5,499 bases of DNA from Syntrophaceae bacterium (lineage in GTDB: Bacteria; Desulfobacterota; SM23-61): NCBI GenBank assembly GCA_003154025.1, contig PMCE01000074.1:6206-11704 (forward strand), in the 5' to 3' direction. A model generated the notes under the pieces. That model was not told where the DNA came from. It made no database searches and was given only the letters and a program-made list of their open reading frames with translations. Shown one piece after another: positions 1 to 5,140 of this stretch (the stretch's first letter is position 1; each line of letters begins with the position of its first letter). A program made the position numbers and the translations under genes.

Positions 1-616
<616 letters not shown>

Positions 617-631
617 TCAATAAGAAGGAGT

Positions 632-1126
632 TCAACTTTTCCTCCCCGCTTTCATGTCGTTCCTAAGTGGTCTTTTTCCCCATAGGCGTTGATACCAGCC
701 GGGCACCCGGGTCTTGCGGGGAATTTCGTCCCGCGGGGAGATGGGCTTGATGTCCAGGATGGGTGTCCCGTTCATGGCGTCCAATCCTTTCACCCGCAGG
801 ACATTTCTTTCCCGCTTCAGCAATCGGACCTGAGTGAGGCCGATTGGGTTAGGACGGTATTGGGTTCGGGTTCCGAAAATTCCCACCAGGGGGAGATCCC
901 TGCGGGATCTGGGATGGATCTTCAGTCTCCGCCCCCTGGCATTCGGAGGAACCCGGCTCAACCAAAAAAGAACGAACAGATGAGAGTACTCTTCGATCCC
1001 CTCCAAGCCTTCTTCAAACTTGGGAGATAGAGCGATTTCCGATACCACCGCCCCCCATCCTGCTCTCTTTTTCTTCCGGATGTCGTTACGGACTATCCCT
1101 ATCGGTTTGAACCTTATGTTCGGCAG
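632..1126 (-). CDS. trmO: TrmO/TsaA-family tRNA (m6t6A37) methyltransferase, single-domain form, non-ATG start
   Basis: Characterised family members use S-adenosylmethionine to N6-methylate t6A at position 37 of tRNA-Thr. Read from 1126 the protein has 164 residues: the N-terminal strand KPIGIV (7-12), YSHLFVLFWL (47-56), the hallmark FGTRTQYRPNPIGLT (84-98), and GLDAMNGTPILDIKP (114-127). These match the TsaA core. The C-terminal extension of the 235-residue E. coli protein is absent, as in many shorter homologues. The nearest standard start is GTG at 1048, but it would delete the KPIGIV strand that opens this fold. The reading frame stays open with clear homology up to about 1117 and has no ATG, GTG or TTG before a stop at 1199-1201. 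I therefore place the start at CTG 1126, behind a G-rich Shine-Dalgarno-like AGGGGG; ATA at 1117 is another possibility. The family call is firm; the exact start is uncertain. Confidence 0.87.
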   Translation of the reverse strand: MPNIRFKPIGIVRNDIRKKKRAGWGAVVSEIALSPKFEEGLEGIEEYSHLFVLFWLSRVPPNARGRRLKIHPRSRRDLPLVGIFGTRTQYRPNPIGLTQVRLLKRERNVLRVKGLDAMNGTPILDIKPISPRDEIPRKTRVPGWYQRLWGKRPLRNDMKAGRKS

Positions 1127-1401
1127 GAAACCCCCTTTTGCCCATTTGAAGCCGTTGTCGAATCGTACACTTGTAGGCCCCGCGAGGGGACCATGAACCT
1201 ACCGAATGAAGATCCGAGCCTCGACGGTGCACCCCAGGAGGGAAAGACTCGCTCTTTTCTTGAATATACCAGCCCATTTTCCCCTTTTCAATATAAACCT
1301 TTTCACCCTTTTCCGGGCATTTAAGCGGTAGGAGCGTTGAAATATTTCCATAGATTTTAGCATAATGTACATTTTTTACCACATGTTGTTCTGAGTATGT
1401 C
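1127..1401. other. Intergenic stretch upstream of trmO, no convincing gene
   Basis: Between the terminator and trmO there are about 275 bases without a recognisable coding region. A minus-strand frame is open from a TTG at 1430 to 1086, but that start lies inside the terminator hairpin, the frame overlaps trmO and its product resembles nothing I know. On the minus strand the stretch offers a weak promoter candidate (1354-1382) and a stem-loop (1173-1202). The stem-loop pairs GTAGG with CCTAC and CCCC with GGGG, with an eight-base bulge. It is best read as a long trmO leader, possibly structured. Confidence 0.45.
1354..1382 (-). promoter_or_regulatory. Candidate sigma-70-like promoter (extended -10) for trmO-eno
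   Basis: On the minus strand an extended -10 element, TGC followed by TAAAAT (1354-1362), lies 17 bases after a poor -35 candidate (GTGGTA, 1377-1382). It sits just after the terminator of the preceding gene, which is where a promoter for trmO and eno would be expected. It would leave a leader of more than 200 bases. The -35 match is only three of six, so this is tentative. Confidence 0.3.
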
Positions 1402-1444
1402 AAAAAAAAACTGCCTGGAAACCATCCCAAAGTTCCCAGGCAGG
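1402..1444 (-). terminator. Rho-independent terminator of the zinc-ribbon gene
   Basis: On the minus strand the arm CTGCCTGGGAA pairs with TTTCCAGGCAG (one bulged base, loop of about a dozen) and is followed directly by nine Ts (1402-1410). It lies about 50 bases after the stop codon of the small gene at 1493-1819. This is a textbook intrinsic terminator and separates that gene from trmO. Confidence 0.88.
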
Positions 1445-1468
1445 TTGACTAATAGGTCACTTTTTGAA

Positions 1469-1485
1469 AGCACAATAGGTGCCAA
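1469..1485 (-). promoter_or_regulatory. Sigma-54-type -24/-12 element pointing into the terminator
   Basis: The minus strand reads TTGGCACCTATTGTGCT. The GG and GC dinucleotides have the exact spacing of RpoN promoters, and the element matches the TGGCAC-N5-TTGCW consensus except for one base of the -12 box. It begins eight bases past the stop codon of the zinc-ribbon gene. A start site would fall near 1458, so RNA polymerase would meet the terminator hairpin after about 15 bases. It may be a real promoter for a very short RNA, an attenuated promoter for trmO, or chance. Confidence 0.42.
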
Positions 1486-1492
1486 ATCCTAT

Positions 1493-1819
1493 TTACAATA
1501 TGCCTTCCTTAGTTTTTAGGGAATCCGCCATTCCCTCCCTTCTGTTTTTTCTGCCCCCCTTCAGCTCCTTTGGGCGGGCATGCAAGTATTTTTTGAGCAA
1601 CAACATAACATCATGTTCTTCTTCTGGAATTCTTAAATCAGCATCTTGGCTCAAACGATGCAAGAGAATCACTGCGTCAAGAATTTCACCACAGATTACG
1701 CAATGCCAACCGAAAAATACATTGTTCACATCGTAGAATTTTTCAAATATCATCCTGCCTCCGCAACGCTGGCAGGTCATGCCCATTTTCTTCGTCTTAC
1801 TGGTAGCCACCGCAGTCAT
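1493..1819 (-). CDS. Small zinc-ribbon protein of unknown function
   Basis: A 108-residue protein with two cysteine pairs, CQRCGG (16-21) and CVICGE (40-45), spaced as in a four-cysteine zinc ribbon. Conserved-looking FEKFYD and WHC segments lie between and at them. After the ribbon comes a helical stretch (about 46-80) and a very basic tail (about 84-96) that could contact nucleic acid. There is no signal peptide or membrane segment. ATG at 1819 is preceded by a good Shine-Dalgarno (GAGGAG). The gene stands alone on the minus strand with its own sigma-54-type promoter (1854-1870) and its own terminator (1402-1444), so it forms a complete monocistronic unit. Similar short CxxC proteins are, to my knowledge, common as hypothetical proteins in Desulfobacterota; no function can be assigned. 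A regulatory or nucleic-acid-binding role is only an inference from the ribbon and the basic tail. Confidence 0.87.
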   Translation of the reverse strand: MTAVATSKTKKMGMTCQRCGGRMIFEKFYDVNNVFFGWHCVICGEILDAVILLHRLSQDADLRIPEEEHDVMLLLKKYLHARPKELKGGRKNRREGMADSLKTKEGIL

Positions 1820-1853
1820 TATTTTCTCCTCTATAAAATTTTAATAAGTATGA

Positions 1854-1870
1854 TGCAAAATATTTGCCAA
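1854..1870 (-). promoter_or_regulatory. Sigma-54 (RpoN) promoter of the zinc-ribbon gene
   Basis: The minus strand reads TTGGCAAATATTTTGCA. Compared with TTGGCACG-N4-TTGCA, every position matches except the two before the spacer, and GG and GC have the obligatory spacing. The predicted start site is near 1844, leaving a leader of about 25 bases that contains the Shine-Dalgarno of the gene starting at 1819. Transcription would need an AAA+ enhancer-binding activator; neither response regulator in this window carries such a domain. Confidence 0.75.
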
Positions 1871-1941
1871 GGATTCACCTGCGCGACCCACGGGGCCGAT
1901 AAAATATAAAAATATTCCCAAATAATGAAAAATTAGTTTTA

Positions 1942-1982
1942 TTCCCCGGTCGGCAGAAAATAACACCCTTTCCCCGGGGAAA
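1942..1982. promoter_or_regulatory. Palindrome and partial copy, possible activator-binding sites
   Basis: TTTCCCCGGGGAAA at 1969-1982 is a perfect 14-bp palindrome, and TTCCCCGG at 1942-1949 repeats its left part 28 bases earlier. They lie about 100-140 bases upstream of the predicted sigma-54 start site, the usual place for enhancer-binding-protein sites. Binding is an inference from position and symmetry. Confidence 0.4.
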
Positions 1983-2190
1983 AATAGGATCGCAAATATA
2001 TATTCAAAAAGTTGACTCCCTATCTCATGCGTTTGCTGAAATTAAAGATTTGGAATTCAGAGGCCTTTACCGGGAAAAATTCTGCAATAGTTTCATATTT
2101 ATTGTAAAAGCAATGACTTATAAAAACTATAGAAATTTCCATGAGGATCAAAATAACCTAAAGTTTTTCTCTATTTTGACGAAAAGATTG

Positions 2191-2218
2191 TTGGACTTTC
2201 TTTAAATGTGTTTAACAT
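2191..2218 (+). promoter_or_regulatory. Weak candidate sigma-70-like promoter for the receiver-only gene
   Basis: TTGGAC (2191-2196) and TAACAT (2213-2218) are separated by 16 bases, in an AT-rich stretch shortly before the gene. An alternative -35, TTGACG at 2176-2181, has a better hexamer but no good -10 at standard spacing. No sigma-54-type element was found on this strand ahead of the gene. Confidence 0.28.
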
Positions 2219-2259
2219 GGGCCGATTAACGAGCCGGATTTTTTTGTAAGGAGTCCTGA

Positions 2260-2757
2260 ATGGCAAACAAGGGAACAATTCTGATTGTGGATGATGAGGT
2301 CGGACCCCGGGAGTCCCTCCGTATGATTCTTAAGCCCATTTATGAAGTTTTTACCGCCGGGGACGGGAATGAAGCTCTCCGTTGCATACATGATAAGACA
2401 ATCGACCTGGTGACCCTGGATTTAAAGATGCCCGGACTTTCGGGTATCGATGTGTTGCGCGAAATCAAAAAAATACATCCAGATGTAGAAGTTATCGTCA
2501 TCACTGGCTATGGGACTTTAAGTAATGCCCAGGAAGCCATCCGTTTCGGCGCCGGGGATTTCATCTCCAAGCCATTCAACGTCGCCGATATTATTGCTAT
2601 CGTGAGTAAATCCTTCGAGCGGCGGACCTACAACCTGAAGATAAAAAACTTGATTCAACAGATCAAAGGACTCCGTTCCACTCTGAATGAGAACAAAGAG
2701 GTCTACCCCGAATGGACCCAGGGCAAGGACCTCAATTCCGGGGCTCCGGGAAATTAG
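2260..2757 (+). CDS. Receiver-only (REC) response regulator
   Basis: A 165-residue protein that is essentially one CheY-like receiver domain (about 5-122). All key residues are present: acidic pair D11/D12, phospho-acceptor D54 (in TLDLKMPG), T82 (VITGYGT) and K104 (FISKPF). After the domain comes a basic, probably helical linker (about 120-143) and a short polar tail without a recognisable output domain, so it should act by protein contact or as a phosphate sink rather than by DNA binding. ATG at 2260 follows a strong AAGGAG six bases upstream. It is the ungapped paralogue of the receiver in the next gene, about 65% identical over 139 residues by hand count, and the similarity extends into the linker. 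It stops exactly where the neighbour continues towards its HD-GYP domain. The cognate kinase is not in the window. Confidence 0.93.
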   Translation: MANKGTILIVDDEVGPRESLRMILKPIYEVFTAGDGNEALRCIHDKTIDLVTLDLKMPGLSGIDVLREIKKIHPDVEVIVITGYGTLSNAQEAIRFGAGDFISKPFNVADIIAIVSKSFERRTYNLKIKNLIQQIKGLRSTLNENKEVYPEWTQGKDLNSGAPGN

Positions 2758-2771
2758 GGGGTTAAAAAATT

Positions 2772-2815
2772 AACTCTAGCAGTCATTGAATTGACATATA
2801 AGATATCTTAGAGTT
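2772..2815. repeat. Inverted repeat spanning the promoter, possible operator
   Basis: AACTCTA (2772-2778) and TAGAGTT (2809-2815) are perfect seven-base inverted arms, 30 bases apart and centred on the -35 hexamer. The right arm touches the -10 element. A smaller palindrome, AGATATCT, fills 2801-2808 in the spacer. The layout suits a repressor or an autoregulatory site, but this rests on position alone. Confidence 0.35.
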
Positions 2816-2820
2816 ATACG
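2791..2820 (+). promoter_or_regulatory. Sigma-70-like promoter ahead of the REC-HD-GYP gene
   Basis: A perfect TTGACA (2791-2796) is followed after 18 bases by TATACG (2815-2820, four of six matches). It lies in the 224-base gap between the two receiver genes, so the second gene and its follower can probably be transcribed on their own as well as by read-through. An inverted repeat spans it. Confidence 0.55.
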
Positions 2821-2981
2821 GTAATTAAAGCTTTTAGCCCGCATACCTTCAAAAACATAAAAAAATCAAGGATTGCCTAAAACACCGGATGAAAAAATCC
2901 CGACGGCATAGATCTTGCTCAAAAGGGAGTAGCCTGAAACTCCTAGGCAAGTCAAAAATTCTTCCCTCCTGTGAGCGCACT

Positions 2982-4133
2982 ATGGCAGTCAAAGGATCGG
3001 TACTCGTTGTAGACGACGAATTCGGCCCCCGGGAATCCATCCGAATGATCCTCAAACCCATCTATGACGTCCATGCCGTAGACAACGGACAGGACGCCCT
3101 GGATTTCCTGTGCCGGGAAAATGTGGATCTGGTCACCCTTGACCTTCGTATGCCGGGTCTATCGGGGATCGATGTCTTGCGCGAGATCAAAAAAATGCGC
3201 CATGACACCGAGGTGGTGGTCATCACCGGCTATGGCACGATGAACACCGCCGTGGAAGCCTTTCGTCTGGGAGCCGTGGACTTCATCTTCAAGCCTTTCA
3301 ATGTTGCCGAAATCATATCCATTGTCAAGAAATCGGTCGAGCGCCGGAATTTCAACCTGGCCATTAAGAATCTCCTCCAGAGGTTCCAGGCCTTAAGGCA
3401 TTTGGAAACGGACAGGGAGGGAGAAGCCCTGGCCAACCTCAGCGCCAGCCTCGACCTCTCACCCGAAGCCCAGGAGCTGAACCGCGAAATCGAGGAGTCC
3501 ATCCAACAGCTTGAAAATTTCCGGATGCAGAAGGTTTCGGTGAACTATCTGGACTTTCTCAAGGTTCTCATCTACATCCTGGAGAGCAAGGAACCGTACA
3601 CCAGCGGCCATTCGGAGCGGGTATCGGTCTATTCCGACCTGATCGCCCAGGAACTTCACCTCTCATCGCAGGAAAAAGAAGACTTGCAGATCGCCACCCT
3701 TCTCCATGACATCGGCAAAGTGGGCCTTAGCAACCGCTTGCTGCAAAAAAACCAGCTCAGCGAAAAGGACAGCCTGGACATCCGTCTCCATCCGGTGAAG
3801 GGTGTCCATCTGATCGAGCCGCTTGCCTTTTCCCACACCATCATCTCCGCGATCCGTCACCACCACGAAAGATGGGACGGAAATGGGTATCCGGACGGCC
3901 TGACCGGGGAGGATATCCCCCTGCTGGCCCGGATTATCACCCTGGCTGATTCTTACGACGCTATGATTTCCGACCGCCCCTACCGTCGGGGGCTCTCCCT
4001 GAACAAGGTAGAGGAAGAGATCGAAGTGAATGCGGGGAGTCAGTTTGACCCCCAAATCGTGGGGGTCTTCTTGAAACAGCTCAAGCGGGATGGGGCCTTT
4101 CCTACGATTCATCCGTCCGTCAGCTTCCACTAA
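2982..4133 (+). CDS. Response regulator with HD-GYP domain, probable cyclic-di-GMP phosphodiesterase
   Basis: The protein is RpfG-like in architecture and should hydrolyse cyclic di-GMP under control of receiver phosphorylation. Numbered from ATG 2982 it has 383 residues: receiver (5-122) with D11/D12, D54, T82 and K104; a long, probably coiled linker (about 123-188); and an HD-GYP domain (about 190-375). The catalytic set is complete: H210 (SGHSER), HDIGK at 242-246, H270 (LHP), HHERWDGNGYPDG (294-306, GYP intact) and D323 (ADSYDA). An active enzyme is therefore likely. The frame is open further, to an ATG at 2889, but the extra 31 residues are basic and unlike a receiver. The MAVKG start aligns exactly with MANKG of the upstream paralogue, so I prefer 2982. 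Neither start has a strong Shine-Dalgarno; GTGAG lies seven bases before 2982. A gene 24 bases downstream is probably co-transcribed. Confidence 0.93.
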   Translation: MAVKGSVLVVDDEFGPRESIRMILKPIYDVHAVDNGQDALDFLCRENVDLVTLDLRMPGLSGIDVLREIKKMRHDTEVVVITGYGTMNTAVEAFRLGAVDFIFKPFNVAEIISIVKKSVERRNFNLAIKNLLQRFQALRHLETDREGEALANLSASLDLSPEAQELNREIEESIQQLENFRMQKVSVNYLDFLKVLIYILESKEPYTSGHSERVSVYSDLIAQELHLSSQEKEDLQIATLLHDIGKVGLSNRLLQKNQLSEKDSLDIRLHPVKGVHLIEPLAFSHTIISAIRHHHERWDGNGYPDGLTGEDIPLLARIITLADSYDAMISDRPYRRGLSLNKVEEEIEVNAGSQFDPQIVGVFLKQLKRDGAFPTIHPSVSFH

Positions 4134-4157
4134 AAAGACCGAAAGGGAGAACTTATC

Positions 4158-4877
4158 ATGGTAGAAAAGCTGATCCGTTGCGCCCAATGCGACAAAGTCA
4201 TCCCCCAATACGGGATTTGGGGGGATTTCGGTCCGTCCTCGGAACTCCCCGGAGTGGAATGGGCTACCGACGACCTGGACGAGCAGAAAGAGTTTCTGGA
4301 GGTTCACGGGCACCATACTCTGGAAGAACTGTCCGTCGACCGGGAGACGTTTGTAAGCGACCGCCCAGCGTTCGAGCCCTGTAAGGTGGCCTATGTAGAG
4401 GCCAGCAACGGGAAGGAAAAGTTCTTGATCAAACGGATCAAAGAGGGATATGACCGGCCCGCATTTTATGAGATCATCCCCGGCAAGATCCGGGTCGGCC
4501 AGGTTTCCCTGGAAATCCAGGAAGAAGAGCTCCGTCAGCAGATCACCTGGCTGAACGGTTCTTTCCCCCTCCCGGCGGAAAAAGTGGGGAAGTTCATCGA
4601 GGCTTTCCGGGACGAGGTTGGAGACATCTCCGTGGACAATTGGTGTGAGGAAATGGAAATGACCCAGCCAGGGGAGAGCTCCCTCCTGAGTTATGGAAGC
4701 TTCCGTGAATCCCATTGGGAAAAAGTATTGCACCGTTGCGAAGGGAATTTCAAAGATTCCGAACTCGAGTTGATCACCAGGTTCGTCCGCGAACATCGGC
4801 AACCAGGGGACATTCTCGACCTTAAGATCAAGAAGAGCATTTCCATCTCCGGCCCGGCGGCCGACCGATCCGTTTAA
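4158..4877 (+). CDS. Conserved-looking hypothetical protein, possible metal-binding N-terminus
   Basis: I do not recognise this 239-residue protein. It starts with MVEKLIRCAQCDK, a single CxxC pair (C8, C11) like half of a zinc knuckle. It also has a histidine cluster HGHH (50-53) within FLEVHGHHTLEEL and a further cysteine at 75, which might complete a metal site. The middle (about 76-118) looks beta-rich, with the repeated phrase DRPAF at 68-72 and 99-103. The C-terminal half is mixed, with C163 and C194, and ends in a strand-like ILDLKIKKSISI. It is acidic overall, with no signal peptide or membrane segment, so probably cytosolic. ATG at 4158 follows AGGGAG eight bases upstream. The 24-base gap after the HD-GYP gene and the shared terminator suggest one transcription unit and hence a link to the same signalling pathway; that link is inference from context only. 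Confidence 0.87.
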   Translation: MVEKLIRCAQCDKVIPQYGIWGDFGPSSELPGVEWATDDLDEQKEFLEVHGHHTLEELSVDRETFVSDRPAFEPCKVAYVEASNGKEKFLIKRIKEGYDRPAFYEIIPGKIRVGQVSLEIQEEELRQQITWLNGSFPLPAEKVGKFIEAFRDEVGDISVDNWCEEMEMTQPGESSLLSYGSFRESHWEKVLHRCEGNFKDSELELITRFVREHRQPGDILDLKIKKSISISGPAADRSV

Positions 4878-4898
4878 GTCTTCCCAAACCCTCTCTCC

Positions 4899-4934
4899 AG
4901 GCCCCCGCAAGGGGGGCCTTCTGCCCTTTTCTTT
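4899..4934 (+). terminator. Intrinsic terminator after the signalling cluster
   Basis: AGGCCCCC (4899-4906) pairs with GGGGGCCT (4912-4919) across a loop of about five bases, followed by a T-rich but C-interrupted tract. It lies 22 bases after the stop codon of the preceding gene. The stem is strong; the tract is less pure than in the terminator at 1402-1444. Confidence 0.72.
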
Positions 4935-4948
4935 CTGCCCTTTTCTTG
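4921..4948 (+). repeat. Short tandem repeat in the terminator tail
   Basis: CTGCCCTTTTCTT occurs twice with a 14-base period (4921-4933 and 4935-4947). The second copy overlaps the -35 hexamer of the next promoter. It probably arose by local slippage duplication; no function is evident. Confidence 0.6.
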
Positions 4949-4974
4949 ACATCCCCTCCAATCTCTGATAATTT
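4946..4974 (+). promoter_or_regulatory. Sigma-70-like promoter of ispG
   Basis: A perfect TTGACA (4946-4951) is followed by two overlapping -10 candidates: GATAAT (4967-4972, five of six but only 15 bases away) and TAATTT (4969-4974, 17 bases away but a poorer match). It lies between the upstream terminator and ispG and would give a leader of roughly 160 bases. Confidence 0.55.
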
Positions 4975-5004
4975 ACTAATAAAAAAAGGCGTTTAAATGT
5001 AACT

Positions 5005-5041
5005 CCCGGAAAAGGGGTCTCCTTTTTCCGCCCGGCCGGGA
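5005..5041 (+). promoter_or_regulatory. Structured ispG leader (two adjacent hairpins)
   Basis: CGGAAAAGG (5007-5015) pairs with CCTTTTTCCG (5021-5030, one bulged T) over a five-base loop. Next to it is the palindrome CCCGGCCGGG (5032-5041), followed by an AT-rich run. CCCGG at 5005-5009 could alternatively pair with CCGGG at 5037-5041, so two mutually exclusive folds exist. It resembles no riboswitch class I know. Confidence 0.35.
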
Positions 5042-5129
5042 TTGAATTTTTTAAAATCACGCAGGGCGGACAGGTTCTTCCCTTTCCATCTTGGGTCGGA
5101 CTGGAGTTCCCTTTTCGGAAATCCCCTCT

Positions 5130-5135
5130 GGGAAG
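5130..5135 (+). promoter_or_regulatory. Ribosome binding site deciding the TTG start of ispG
   Basis: GGGAAG ends five bases before TTG 5141. No ATG or GTG occurs in frame between the conserved ispG N-terminus and this point, so the site supports a TTG start. Confidence 0.6.
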
Positions 5136-5140
5136 TAAAA

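Larger units (their letters stand above)
1820..2259. other. AT-rich divergent intergenic region
   Basis: These 440 bases separate the zinc-ribbon gene (minus) from the first response-regulator gene (plus). They are clearly more AT-rich than the flanking genes. They hold a sigma-54-type promoter for the minus strand, two related CCCCGG palindromic sites, and a weak sigma-70-like promoter and small leader hairpin for the plus strand. The only small plus-strand frame seen (ATG at 2027, 26 codons) has no ribosome-binding site and is not called. Confidence 0.7.

Noticed and set aside
689..1030. A 113-codon plus-strand frame opposite trmO
   Set aside because: It is fully antisense to the TrmO core motifs and has no domain of its own.
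1086..1430. A 114-codon minus-strand frame between the terminator and trmO
   Set aside because: It starts at TTG inside a terminator hairpin, overlaps the trmO N-terminus in another frame, lacks a ribosome-binding site, and its translation resembles nothing known.
1646..1909. An 87-codon plus-strand frame opposite the zinc-ribbon gene
   Set aside because: It runs across the sigma-54 promoter and start of the opposite gene, whose CxxC motifs, Shine-Dalgarno, promoter and terminator are coherent.
2027..2107. A 26-codon plus-strand mini-frame in the divergent intergenic region
   Set aside because: There is no ribosome-binding site before its ATG, and the composition matches the surrounding AT-rich spacer.
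2219..2235. Possible sigma-54 element ahead of the receiver-only gene (GGG...GCC)
   Set aside because: The GG and GC dinucleotides are not in the required spacing and the TGGCA and TTGC boxes are missing.
2740..2774. Possible terminator after the receiver-only gene
   Set aside because: The CCGG-based stem is short and bulged and is followed by G and A rather than a T-run; the nearby GTTAA/TTAAC hairpin is too weak.
2889..2981. N-terminal extension of the REC-HD-GYP protein from ATG 2889
   Set aside because: The 31 added residues are basic and low in complexity, have no good ribosome-binding site, and are absent from the paralogue, which begins exactly at the position of ATG 2982.
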